DNA of 18,095 nt from Verrucomicrobiota bacterium (GTDB lineage: Bacteria > Verrucomicrobiota > Verrucomicrobiia > Limisphaerales > AV2): positions 1-18,095 of the forward strand of contig QHPA01000185.1 of the NCBI GenBank assembly GCA_003218935.1, given 5' to 3'. Below the pieces are notes generated by a model that did not search any database, was not told where the DNA came from, and saw only the letters and a list, made by a program, of their open reading frames with translations. This document shows positions 1 through 7,124 of this stretch, piece after piece; position 1 is the first letter of the stretch; every line of letters starts with the position of its first letter. The translations under genes were made by a program, and so were the position numbers.

Positions 1-1630
1 CGACGCCAAGTCGTGTTCTCGAATCATCTTCTTCATCAGGCAAGCTTAGTTGATATAAGTAAAACAGCTACATTATTCGCTTGCCTTTCTTCCGCGCTTC
101 TGGCAGGAACCCGTGTAGAACGAAGAATAGTGTCATGAAAACTCCAACCCCTTCTCTGAACCCCGATGCCAGCAAGCCGGTCGGCATCTGGATTCGCGTC
201 TCCACCGAGGACCAAGCTCAGGGTGAGAGCCCGCAGCATCACGAACAGCGCGCCCGCGAATATGCTAGGTTCAACGGTTGGACAGTGACGGAAGTCTATG
301 ATCTCGCCGGCGTCTCAGGAAAGACGGTGATGGACCAGCCGGAAACTAAACGGATGCTCGCCGACATGAAACGCGGCCACATCACCGGCCTCATTTTTTC
401 CAAGCTGGCCCGACTCGCACGCAACACAAAGGAACTCCTCGAATTCTCCGATATCTTCCGCGCGTGCAATGCCGACATGATTTCGCTGCAGGAAAAGATC
501 GACACGAGCACGCCGGCCGGTCGCCTTTTCTACACGATGATTGCAGCGCTTTCTCAATGGGAGCGAGAGGAAATCGCCGATCGGGTCAAAGCATCTATCA
601 AGATTCGTGCAAAACTCGGCAAGAGTTTGGGCGGTGCGGCGCCGTGCGGATACACGTGGAAGGACAACAACCTCGTTGTCGACCGTGCCGAAGCCCCGGT
701 CCGCAAATTGATGTACGAGCTGTTCGCGGAGCATAAGCGTAAGAAAGGCGTTGCCCGACTGCTCAACAAGGCAGGATATCGAACCAGAAAGGGAGCGCGG
801 TTCACCGATACGACGGTCGTGCGTCTCATCCAGGACCCGACCGCTAAAGGAGTGTACCGTGCCAATCACACCTATCGCGACGGCAGGGGCAAACTCATCC
901 CCAAACCACAGTCCGAATGGGTATTGAGTCCAGTGGAGTCGATTGTTTCAGAAGACCTCTGGAAACAGTGCAATAACCTGTTGCAGGAACGTAAAGACAA
1001 ACGGCCCCTGGGACCCAAACCAACTCATCCTTTCGCCGGACTCCTGTTCTGCGGCTGTGGTCAGAAAATGTATGTCTTCTCACGGTCGCCCAAATACGTC
1101 TGCCCGCAGTGCCGGAACAAGATCCCCATCGAAGACATTGAGGCCATATTTCGCGAGGAACTTAAAGACTTCTTCGTATCCAAAGAGAAAGTCCTGGACC
1201 ACCTCTCCCGTGCCAATGAATATCTTGCCGAGAACAAACAACGCCTCACCGCCCACAGCCGTCAGATCGAAAAAGTCAGGGCGGAGATGCGCAAAGTCTA
1301 TCAGCTCTACCAAACCGACCAGGTTTCACCTGAAGGTTTCGGCAAGCTCTACCGACCCTTGGAAGACCAGGAACGGTCGCTCACAACTGAACTGCCGAAG
1401 CTCCAAGGCGAAGTCGATGCGCTGGAGATGCAGCAGCTCTCAGCCGACGAAGTGATCGCCGAGGCCACCAATTTGCATAGACTTTGGCCGAAGCTCACCG
1501 ACGACGAAAAGCACAGAATCATCGAAAGCATTGTCGAAAAGATTGTCGTCTCAGGCGACGAGATTGATATAACCCTCTGCTACATGCCTTCTTCTGAAGA
1601 ACTCACAAAAAGGCAACGAAACCTGTCGGG
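1..1630 (+). mobile_element. right end of an integrated element inserted in comM
   Basis: ComM homology on the minus strand stops abruptly after the conserved AAMNP motif, at about 1624-1632, and DNA to the left is unrelated to comM. A large serine recombinase begins at 135 and runs right up to this boundary, the usual place for an integrase gene next to its own attachment site. Only about 1.6 kb of the element is visible; its other end and the 3' part of comM should lie left of the window. Positions 1-134 hold only the recombinase leader. A weak promoter-like pair, TTGATA at 50-55 and TTATTC at 73-78, is visible there and I see no other gene. Insertions in comM are known from other bacteria, for example the AbaR islands of Acinetobacter, which use a different recombination system. 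The boundary is inferred from loss of protein homology, so it is good to a few bases only. Confidence 0.7.
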
Positions 1631-1652
1631 TTCATCGCCGCCACAAGCATGA
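135..1652 (+). CDS. large serine recombinase (site-specific integrase)
   Basis: This 505-residue protein should integrate and excise the element by serine recombinase chemistry. The resolvase domain covers roughly residues 15-165 and has the nucleophile Ser23 in IRVSTEDQ, followed by [10 protein letters not shown] and the helix [13 protein letters not shown] recombinase DNA-binding domain follows (about 180-295), then a zinc ribbon with Cys306, Cys308, Cys323 and Cys326, then a coiled-coil stretch (about 365-440). This is the usual large-serine-recombinase order and length. I chose the ATG at 135, just before MKTPTPSLN, because GAAGAA (122-127) sits 7 bases upstream; the frame is open further up, to 81. 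The last codons, about residues 499-505 (GSSPPQA), and the stop TGA at 1650-1652 are read from the antisense strand of comM rather than from the element. No excisionase (recombination directionality factor) is visible here. Confidence 0.95.
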   Translation: MKTPTPSLNPDASKPVGIWIRVSTEDQAQGESPQHHEQRAREYARFNGWTVTEVYDLAGVSGKTVMDQPETKRMLADMKRGHITGLIFSKLARLARNTKELLEFSDIFRACNADMISLQEKIDTSTPAGRLFYTMIAALSQWEREEIADRVKASIKIRAKLGKSLGGAAPCGYTWKDNNLVVDRAEAPVRKLMYELFAEHKRKKGVARLLNKAGYRTRKGARFTDTTVVRLIQDPTAKGVYRANHTYRDGRGKLIPKPQSEWVLSPVESIVSEDLWKQCNNLLQERKDKRPLGPKPTHPFAGLLFCGCGQKMYVFSRSPKYVCPQCRNKIPIEDIEAIFREELKDFFVSKEKVLDHLSRANEYLAENKQRLTAHSRQIEKVRAEMRKVYQLYQTDQVSPEGFGKLYRPLEDQERSLTTELPKLQGEVDALEMQQLSADEVIAEATNLHRLWPKLTDDEKHRIIESIVEKIVVSGDEIDITLCYMPSSEELTKRQRNLSGSSPPQA

Positions 1653-2679
1653 ATTGCGACGGAAAGGTCATCGAGCCGGCGGCGCGCGAAATCGTGACCC
1701 GGCCTTCCTCAACCGGCTGGCGCAGCGTCTCCAACACGTTGCGTTTGAACTCCGGCAGTTCGTCCAGGAACAGCACGCCGTGATGCGCGAGTGAGATTTC
1801 CCCCGGCGTCGGATTGATATTGCCGCCCAACAGACCGGCGTCGCTGACCGTGTGATGCGGCGAGCGAAAAGGACGTTGCGTGACGAGCGCCTGGCCCGGC
1901 GCGAGGAGACCGACGATGCTGTGGATCTTGGTCGTTTCCAGCGCTTCTTCCAAAGTCAGCGGCGGCAGGATGGTCGGGAGCCGTTTTGCCAGCATGGATT
2001 TGCCCGTGCCCGGCGGGCCGATCAGCAGCGCGTTGTGGCCGCCCGCCGCGGCGATCTCCAGCGCGCGCTTCACGGACTCCTGTCCTTTCACATCGGCGAA
2101 ATCGAGTTCGTCTTCGGGTGGATGTTCGAAAATTGTTGTGATGTTCACTCGCGTCGGCGGAATTTTAACCTCCCCCTCGAGGAACCCGACGGCTTCGCGC
2201 AGATTTTGAATGGGGACGACCTGCAAGCCCTTCACCACGGCGGCTTCCGGCGCGTTATCTTTAGGCACGAGCACGCCGACCTTGTCCTCGGCCTGGGCCC
2301 GGATCGCGATTGGCAAAACGCCCTTCACCGGTCGCACCGCACCGGTCAAAGCGAGTTCACCGACGATCACAAAATTTTCCAACTGGTCGGAAATGAACTG
2401 CTCGCTCGCGGCCAGCATTCCCACGGCGATGGGTAAATCGAAGCTCGGCCCCTCTTTTTTCACGTCGGCCGGCGCCAGGTTGATCGTCGTGCGGCCCATC
2501 GGAAATTTGTAACCGGAATTGGTAAGCGCGGTGCTGACGCGGTCGCGGGACTCCTTCACGGCGGCGTCGGGCAGACCGACGATGACCACGAGCGTGTCGC
2601 CCCAGCCCGCGTTGACTTCCACCTCGACGGGATAAGCCTCAATGCCGTTGACGGCCGCGGCACAAACCTTGGCTAACAT
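1603..2679 (-). CDS. comM: ComM/YifB Mg-chelatase-like AAA+ ATPase, 3' end lost to insertion
   Basis: ComM is a hexameric helicase that promotes branch migration during natural transformation. The N-terminal ChlI-like domain (about residues 1-190) is complete, starting [21 protein letters not shown]. The AAA+ core follows with Walker A GPPGTGKS (221-228), the conserved [18 protein letters not shown] and Walker B VLFLDE (302-307). The genuine sequence ends at AAMNP (residue 351); seven residues, TGFVAFL, come from the inserted element before a TGA at 1603-1605. Family members are about 500-510 residues, so the sensor/arginine-finger region and the C-terminal Mg-chelatase domain are missing and the product is probably inactive. 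Its 3' end overlaps the recombinase gene tail to tail by 50 bases. It is transcribed divergently from the phosphoesterase gene at 2763. Confidence 0.93.
   Translation of the reverse strand: MLAKVCAAAVNGIEAYPVEVEVNAGWGDTLVVIVGLPDAAVKESRDRVSTALTNSGYKFPMGRTTINLAPADVKKEGPSFDLPIAVGMLAASEQFISDQLENFVIVGELALTGAVRPVKGVLPIAIRAQAEDKVGVLVPKDNAPEAAVVKGLQVVPIQNLREAVGFLEGEVKIPPTRVNITTIFEHPPEDELDFADVKGQESVKRALEIAAAGGHNALLIGPPGTGKSMLAKRLPTILPPLTLEEALETTKIHSIVGLLAPGQALVTQRPFRSPHHTVSDAGLLGGNINPTPGEISLAHHGVLFLDELPEFKRNVLETLRQPVEEGRVTISRAAGSMTFPSQFMLVAAMNPTGFVAFL
1620..1640. other. candidate attachment-site junction (att) in comM
   Basis: On the minus strand the comM frame reads the conserved AAMNP and then TGFVAFL-stop, where ComM proteins normally read NPCPCG. 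The change from comM to element sequence therefore lies around 1624-1632. On the plus strand this is in the sequence ACCTGTCGGGTTCATCG. Large serine recombinases exchange at a 2-bp core within att sites of about 40-50 bp, so the real site is wider than marked. The partner att site would be at the far end of the element, outside the window. Confidence 0.6.
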
Positions 2680-2762
2680 GGTCTAAGTGTATGAACCAGC
2701 ATGGGGCGGACTGCAATTCAGTTTTTGATTTTATGCCAGCAACGGACAGGAAGCCGACCAAA

Positions 2763-3521
2763 ATGAATCGCCGTCGTTTCCTGCGCCGTACCCTCTGGGC
2801 GACACCTCTGCTCGCCCTCGCCGACGCGTTTGCAGTCGAACCGGAATGGGTCAAGGTCCGCACCGTGCGCCCCGGCTGGGGCAAAGCCACCCACCGTCTC
2901 GTTCAGTTCACCGACGTGCATCACAAGGGCGACCGCGCCTATTTGCGATCCGTCGTGGACAAGATCAACAAACTCTCGCCCGAATTCGTCTGTTTCACCG
3001 GGGACATCGTTGAAGACACGAGGTTCCTGTCTGAAGCGCTGGAGTTGATTCAGGCAATCAAATCGCCCGTGTATGGCATCCCCGGCAATCATGATTACTG
3101 GTCGCACGCCGATTTCGGTGTGATCGCAAAATGTTTTTCTGCGACCGGCGGCGCCTGGCTGCTCGATGAAGAAATCGTAACAACGGATGGCAAGATCAAC
3201 ATCATCGGCGCCACTTGCATGAAAGCGCCAAACGTCAGGCTTCGTGCGGGGATGAAAAACATCATGCTCATCCACTACCCAGCCTGGGTCGAAAAATTGG
3301 CAGGACAGGAATTCGATATGATTCTGGCGGGTCATTCGCACGGCGGGCAGGTAAGGATTCCGTTTTACGGACCGTTAATGCTTCCGTTTGGCGTAAACCA
3401 GTATGATCTGGGTCTGTTTCAAACGCCGGCCGGTCCGCTCTACGTCAACGCCGGCATCGGCTACTTCCACCTGAATGTGCGGTTCAATTGCCGGCCGGAA
3501 ATCACGGTGTTTGAGATTTAG
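2763..3521 (+). CDS. Tat-exported metallophosphoesterase (YkuE/YaeI-like)
   Basis: The protein has 252 residues from the ATG at 2763. I prefer this start because it places a twin-arginine signal, MNRRRFLRRTLW, at the very N-terminus, followed by a short hydrophobic stretch and a plausible cleavage after ALADAFA. Export of a folded protein to the periplasm is therefore likely. The calcineurin-like metal-binding motifs are all present in order: FTDVHH, FTGDIVED, PGNHDYW, LIHYP and AGHSHGGQVRIP. These ligands hold a two-metal centre that hydrolyses phosphoesters. The C-terminal NCRPEITVFEI is typical of the YkuE group, some of which act on lipid-linked substrates. The actual substrate cannot be read from the sequence. 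The frame is open upstream to 2691, nearly touching comM, so the two divergent genes share an upstream region of at most about 80 bases. Confidence 0.9.
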   Translation: MNRRRFLRRTLWATPLLALADAFAVEPEWVKVRTVRPGWGKATHRLVQFTDVHHKGDRAYLRSVVDKINKLSPEFVCFTGDIVEDTRFLSEALELIQAIKSPVYGIPGNHDYWSHADFGVIAKCFSATGGAWLLDEEIVTTDGKINIIGATCMKAPNVRLRAGMKNIMLIHYPAWVEKLAGQEFDMILAGHSHGGQVRIPFYGPLMLPFGVNQYDLGLFQTPAGPLYVNAGIGYFHLNVRFNCRPEITVFEI

Positions 3522-3564
3522 CTTCTTCTTTTGTCGCCAGGCCGAGGGTTTTCGGCGATGTGTG

Positions 3565-3663
3565 GCGGCAGGGCGCGATGTCTCATCGCGCCGTACCCGC
3601 GCCGCGCTGGGGACAGACCGCCCTGCCTCTTCCGACAGTTCGCGAAGGCGCTCGCTCTCGCGA
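3565..3663. repeat. nested palindromic intergenic repeat
   Basis: The gap between the phosphoesterase and dus (3522-3686) is mostly filled by this structure. A perfect 9-bp hairpin lies at 3572-3580 and 3584-3592 (GGCGCGATG, loop TCT, CATCGCGCC). An outer perfect 9-bp inverted repeat, GGCAGGGCG at 3567-3575 and CGCCCTGCC at 3619-3627, brackets it, and TCGCGA occurs at 3640-3645 and again at 3658-3663. No T-run follows the hairpin, so it is not a typical intrinsic terminator. It looks like a dispersed palindromic (REP-like) element; copy number elsewhere is unknown. A -10-like TATAGT (3675-3680) lies directly before the dus start. Confidence 0.6.
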
Positions 3664-3686
3664 GTTTGTTTGATTATAGTTCATCC

Positions 3687-4733
3687 ATGCGTATCGGTTC
3701 GCTTGAACTGAAGTCAAATCTGTTTCTCTCGCCGCTGGCGGGTTACACCAACCTGCCGTTCCGCCTCACTTTGCGCGAGATCGGCGGGCTGGACCTCGCG
3801 ACCACGGACCTGGTCAACGCGCGCTCGCTGCTCGAAAAAAATCCCAAGGCGCTCAAGCTCATCGAAATGCGTGACGCGGCGGTTTATCTCGAATCCACCG
3901 GCATTTCGTCGGTGGACATCAACATGGGCTGCCCGGTGCGCAAGGTCTGCCGCGTCGGGGGCGGTTCGGCGATGATGTCCGAACTCGGCAAGACGGCGAA
4001 GCTGGTCAAAGGCATGGTGGACGCCGTCAAAATTCCCATCACCGCAAAAATGCGGCTCGGCTGGGACGACCAGAACATCACCGCGCCCGACCTGGCCCGC
4101 GCGCTCGAGGACGTGGGTGTGGGGGCGATTTTCGTGCACGGCCGGACGCGCGAGCAGGGTTTCAGCGGCGCGGTGAACCTGGCTGGCATCCGCGCCGTGG
4201 CGCGGGCGGTGACAAACATTCCCGTCATCGGCAACGGCGACGTGACCACGCCGGAAGCGGCGAAGAAAATGATCGCGGAAACCGGCTGCCCCGGCGTGAG
4301 CATTGGTCGCGGCGCATTTTACAATCCGTGGATTTTTCTGCACACGCTGCAGTACCTGCGCACGGGCGAACTGCCGCCGGAACCGGCCTTCGAGGAACGT
4401 GTGCGTGTCATGTGCCGGCATCTCGACCTGATGGTTGAAATGTTCGGCGAGGAGCACGGTTGCCGCATGTTCCGCAAAGTCGCGCCCTGGTATGCCAAAC
4501 GATTCGGCCCGGCGAACATTTTCAACAAACGCATGGTGACTATTTCGTCGAAAGCGGAGTTCCATAAAATCCTCGGCGACTATCTCGACTGGCGGAAACA
4601 GTTCCTCGACGAAAACGGCGAACTCAGGCCGCACTATCGGCCGCCGCCGATGGTCGCGTCGTTCATGGAGGAACCCGGCGTGACACAACGCGGACAAATT
4701 CCGGTGCCCAAAGGGCCCGTGGAAGTCTGGTGA
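3687..4733 (+). CDS. dus: tRNA-dihydrouridine synthase, Dus family, with an apparent internal deletion
   Basis: Dus enzymes use FMN and NADPH to reduce uridine to dihydrouridine in tRNA. The 348-residue product starts MRIGSLELKSNLFLSPLAGY, with the family's FMN-site motif PLAGYTNLPFR. It then has DINMGCP with the catalytic Cys82, ITAKMRLGWD, FVHGRTREQGFSG, IGNGDVTT and SIGRGAFYNPWIF, all typical of a TIM-barrel Dus of the DusB type. The ATG at 3687 gives the standard N-terminus; the frame is open further upstream to 3531 through the repeat, which I take as chance. Between ALKLIE (residue 60) and MRDAAVYLE the usual strand of about 20 residues containing P-x-A-V-Q-L-x-G is absent. That strand supplies an FMN-binding Gln, so activity is doubtful. 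The stop codon is eight bases before the next gene's likely start. Confidence 0.92.
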   Translation: MRIGSLELKSNLFLSPLAGYTNLPFRLTLREIGGLDLATTDLVNARSLLEKNPKALKLIEMRDAAVYLESTGISSVDINMGCPVRKVCRVGGGSAMMSELGKTAKLVKGMVDAVKIPITAKMRLGWDDQNITAPDLARALEDVGVGAIFVHGRTREQGFSGAVNLAGIRAVARAVTNIPVIGNGDVTTPEAAKKMIAETGCPGVSIGRGAFYNPWIFLHTLQYLRTGELPPEPAFEERVRVMCRHLDLMVEMFGEEHGCRMFRKVAPWYAKRFGPANIFNKRMVTISSKAEFHKILGDYLDWRKQFLDENGELRPHYRPPPMVASFMEEPGVTQRGQIPVPKGPVEVW

Positions 4734-4740
4734 GGGCCTT

Positions 4741-5012
4741 CTGAAGAGACGCCGGTTCATTCTGTCGGCGATCGCTCTCGGCGTCGCAATCGCTTTCGCC
4801 TTGTTCAGATGGCGGGCTCCGCCGGAACCGGTTTACCGGGGTAAAACCGTCACGGCATGGGCGCGTGATATGAACAGTCCGGACCCGAACGTGCGCAGTA
4901 ACGCCACCGCGGCATTGCGGGCGATGGGAACGAACGGCATTCCCAGTTTGCTCAAGACGCTGGAACGGCGCGACCCGATTCTTAAAAGGCCGTTTCTGTT
5001 GCTCGCTCCGAA
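4741..5012 (+). pseudogene. N-terminal part of a HEAT-repeat protein, frameshifted
   Basis: Directly after dus a frame reads LKRRRFILSAIALGVAIAF and on through a hydrophobic segment to PVYRGKTVTAW and a first HEAT-like unit, NATAALRAMGTNGIPSLLKTL. This looks like a signal anchor followed by the start of a HEAT protein whose remainder lies in another frame from about 5012. The first in-frame codon at a sensible place is CTG at 4741, preceded by AGGG (4733-4736). It is either a rare CTG start or a mutated ATG; no ATG, GTG or TTG lies upstream at a plausible distance, and the next is TTG at 4801. After about 5010 this frame no longer resembles the protein and ends at 5325. The boundary is uncertain by some 30 bases. 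Confidence 0.65.
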
Positions 5013-5029
5013 TCGGCACCAATGCGCCC

Positions 5030-5818
5030 GTGCCGCCTTTGCTCAAGGCGCTGCACGATCCGGAACGGCAAATCGCTGCGCAAGCCGCCACCGCGCTTGG
5101 AAACGTCGGCGAGCCTGCCGTGCCCTCTCTGATTGGCGCGTTGAACGACAGAGACGGTTACGTGCGTTCGATGGCCTGTTATGCTTTAAGCACGATTGGA
5201 CCACACGCATCGGAAGCTGCCCCTGCTTTGATCCAGCGATTTACCGACAGTTACGTGAACATTCCGGCGCAAGCCACGTATGCTCTGGGCCGTATCGGCC
5301 GGCCAGCCTTGCCGGCGCTGGTTGAAGCGCTGAAAGGCACCAACGTCCGCACACGCGCCCTGGCTGCCCAAGTGCTTGGCGGCATGGGGCCACAAGCTCG
5401 GAGCGCCGCGCCAGTGTTGATTGAAGCGGTGGAAGACGAACAGGTTGTCGTGCGGGAAAATGCGGTGGAAGCGCTCGGTAATACCTCGGCCTTTCCGCGC
5501 GAATCAGTCGCCGCGTTTACCCGCGCGCTCAGGGACAGCGATGCGAAGGTGCGTCTGAAATCACTGCAAGCGCTGGCGAAAGTCGCGCCAGTCGCCGCGT
5601 CGTCGATACCCACGCTGATTGAAACGCTGACGGACGAGGACGAGCAGGTTCGGGGTGGGGCGGCGAAAGTCCTCGGCAACATGGGCGCCGCGGCGAAGGC
5701 AGCTGTACCGGCGCTGAGGGAGAGGTTGAAGGACAACGATGAGTCGGTACGCGCGACGGTGAAAGAGGCGCTGACAAACATCGAACAGAGCGGCGCGCCA
5801 CCGACCGGAGTAAAATAA
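5030..5818 (+). CDS. HEAT-repeat protein, C-terminal part in a shifted frame
   Basis: This frame encodes about seven helical repeats of 30-38 residues, such as VPPLLKALHDPERQIAAQAA, AVPSLIGALNDRDGYVRSMA and AVPALRERLKDNDESVRATV. These are typical HEAT/PBS-lyase-type repeats, which form curved protein-binding scaffolds. The first codon here is GTG at 5030, but the repeat sequence already begins a few codons upstream with RIGTNAP, so this is not a natural N-terminus. The true start belongs to the fragment at 4741, which has the membrane anchor, and the two halves differ by one frame. The gene is thus either broken or misread in assembly. If intact it would be an anchored, extracytoplasmic scaffold. 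It ends one base before the open frame of pyrD. No partner or enzymatic role can be read. Confidence 0.8.
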   Translation: MPPLLKALHDPERQIAAQAATALGNVGEPAVPSLIGALNDRDGYVRSMACYALSTIGPHASEAAPALIQRFTDSYVNIPAQATYALGRIGRPALPALVEALKGTNVRTRALAAQVLGGMGPQARSAAPVLIEAVEDEQVVVRENAVEALGNTSAFPRESVAAFTRALRDSDAKVRLKSLQALAKVAPVAASSIPTLIETLTDEDEQVRGGAAKVLGNMGAAAKAAVPALRERLKDNDESVRATVKEALTNIEQSGAPPTGVK

Positions 5819-5867
5819 ATGATTCGCCGGTTCGGCGGTCTGACGACTGCGGCTTCGCGCAAATTCC

Positions 5868-5900
5868 GCGCTCGACACCCGGCGCTCGACTCTCGACATT
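5868..5900. repeat. TCGA-word repeat in the pyrD leader
   Basis: GCGCTCGAC occurs twice in quick succession, followed by TCTCGACATT. The 17-mer at 5881-5897, GGCGCTCGACTCTCGAC, matches the reverse complement of 6572-6588 inside pyrD at 16 of 17 positions. It lies just before the start codon chosen for pyrD at 5909. Confidence 0.6.
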
Positions 5901-5908
5901 TTGCCGCC

Positions 5909-7081
5909 ATGAGTTGGTTCTATCGGAATGTTGTCCGACCCGTTCTGTTCTCGCTGGATTCCGAGGAGATTCACAATTGCACGTTGAAGGCATTGGGCCG
6001 GGCGAGTCGTCATGAAGTGCTTTGCGACGCGCTCGCTTCGTTTTACCGCGCGTCCCGCGACTGCGGGAGCGAACTGTTCGGTTTGAAATTCCCCAACCCG
6101 GTCGGACTGGCGGCGGGCATGGACAAATACGCAGCGGCGGTGCCCGTTTGGGAGGCGTTGGGGTTCGGCTTCGTTGAACTGGGCGGCGTAACGTGGCATC
6201 CGCAACCGGGGAATCCCGCGCCGCGCATGTTCCGCGCTGTCTCTGACGAAGCGCTGATCAATCGCATGGGTTTCAACAACCCCGGCGCGGTAGCTATCGC
6301 CGCCAAACTCACCGAATGGCGCTCGCTGGGCTTTTGGCCGAAGCACCCCGTCGGCATCAATCTTGGCAAATCGAAGATCACGCCGCTGGATAGAGCGGCG
6401 GAGGATTACGCCGGCTCCTTTCGCGCCCTTTGGCCACACGGGGACTTCTTCGTCGTCAACGTCAGTTCGCCAAACACCCCGAATCTGCGCCAACTCCAGG
6501 ACAAGGCCGCGCTCGATGAAATTCTGGCTGCGTTGCAGGAGATCAACGAGACCATGGGTCGGGCGTCGAGCGTCGAGAATCGAGCGCCGAACATTCCGCA
6601 CTCTGCCATCCGCGCTCCGCAATTGACGAAGCCAATCCTCGTCAAAGTCGCTCCCGACCTTTCCTTCGAAGCGCTCGATGAAATTGGAGAACTGGTCGGG
6701 CCGCGCCGGATCGCCGGCATCGTGGCAACGAACACGACCATGACGCGGCCCGCAACGAGCGACCCCGGCCTCAGACAAATCTACGCTGAAGCGGGCGGAT
6801 TGAGCGGCCGGCCGTTGCGCGCGCGCAGCACGGAAATCATTCGCCATCTTTACCACCAGGCCAAAGGGGCGCTGCCGATCATCGGCGTGGGAGGCATCTT
6901 CAATGCCGACGACGCCTGGGAGAAAATCACTGCCGGAGCATCGCTCGTGCAGATTTACACAGGTCTGGTTTACGAAGGGCCGCGCGTGACGAAGGAAATT
7001 GTCACCGGCTTGCGACAGCGGTTGGAGGCGTCCGGTTTCACTTCATTGAAAGAAGCGGTGGGCAAGGCCGGTGGCACGTGA
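5909..7081 (+). CDS. pyrD: dihydroorotate dehydrogenase, quinone-dependent (class 2)
   Basis: PyrD oxidises dihydroorotate to orotate in pyrimidine synthesis and passes electrons to membrane quinone. From the ATG at 5909 the product has 390 residues and begins MSWFYRNVVRPVLFSLDSEE, the amphipathic N-terminal extension that places class 2 enzymes on the membrane. Seen next are NPVGLAAGMDK, GFVELGGVT, INRMGFNNPG, GINLGKSK and NVSSPNTPNLRQLQ, whose second Ser (187) is the class 2 catalytic base. LVKVAPDL, TNTT, GGLSGRP, IGVGGI and QIYTGLVYEGP follow. Residues about 215-240, between LQEINE and KPILVKVAPDL, are an extra stretch compared with the usual protein and derive from repeat DNA. An upstream in-frame ATG at 5819 would add 30 residues read through the leader repeat and is less likely. 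Its end faces plsC with a 43-base gap and no clear terminator. Confidence 0.95.
   Translation: MSWFYRNVVRPVLFSLDSEEIHNCTLKALGRASRHEVLCDALASFYRASRDCGSELFGLKFPNPVGLAAGMDKYAAAVPVWEALGFGFVELGGVTWHPQPGNPAPRMFRAVSDEALINRMGFNNPGAVAIAAKLTEWRSLGFWPKHPVGINLGKSKITPLDRAAEDYAGSFRALWPHGDFFVVNVSSPNTPNLRQLQDKAALDEILAALQEINETMGRASSVENRAPNIPHSAIRAPQLTKPILVKVAPDLSFEALDEIGELVGPRRIAGIVATNTTMTRPATSDPGLRQIYAEAGGLSGRPLRARSTEIIRHLYHQAKGALPIIGVGGIFNADDAWEKITAGASLVQIYTGLVYEGPRVTKEIVTGLRQRLEASGFTSLKEAVGKAGGT
6560..6620. repeat. repeat-derived in-frame insertion within pyrD
   Basis: The plus strand reads GTCGAG, CGTCGAG and AATCGAGCGCC as irregular tandem words, followed by ATTCCGCACTC and CCGCGCTCCGC. It is the reverse-complement counterpart of the leader repeat at 5881-5897. 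It is translated in frame as a polar stretch (GRASSVENRAPNIPHSA and on) that is not part of the normal PyrD fold. Confidence 0.6.
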
Positions 7082-7124
7082 TGGCCGGCAGGAAACGAAA
7101 GCCATCGGGCTCAACTTCCGGCAA

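Noticed and set aside
3714..4760. Long minus-strand open frame opposite dus
   Set aside because: It is rich in Arg and His with no recognisable motif and mirrors the codon bias of dus; a shadow of the real gene.
4980..5020. Programmed +1 frameshift in the HEAT gene
   Set aside because: No recognised bacterial slippery site with a stop codon and stimulator is seen, and residues seem to be missing at the break, so mutation or assembly error is more likely.
5819..5908. N-terminal extension of PyrD from the ATG at 5819
   Set aside because: The extra 30 residues are read from the leader repeat and do not resemble class 2 PyrD; the ATG at 5909 gives the standard membrane-binding start.
5561..6856. 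Open minus-strand frame of about 430 codons opposite the HEAT gene and pyrD
   Set aside because: It crosses two well-supported genes on the other strand and has low-complexity Arg-rich sequence; an antisense artefact of high GC.
7082..7124. Terminator between the convergent pyrD and plsC genes
   Set aside because: Only 4-5 bp stems can be drawn and no T-run is present on either strand.
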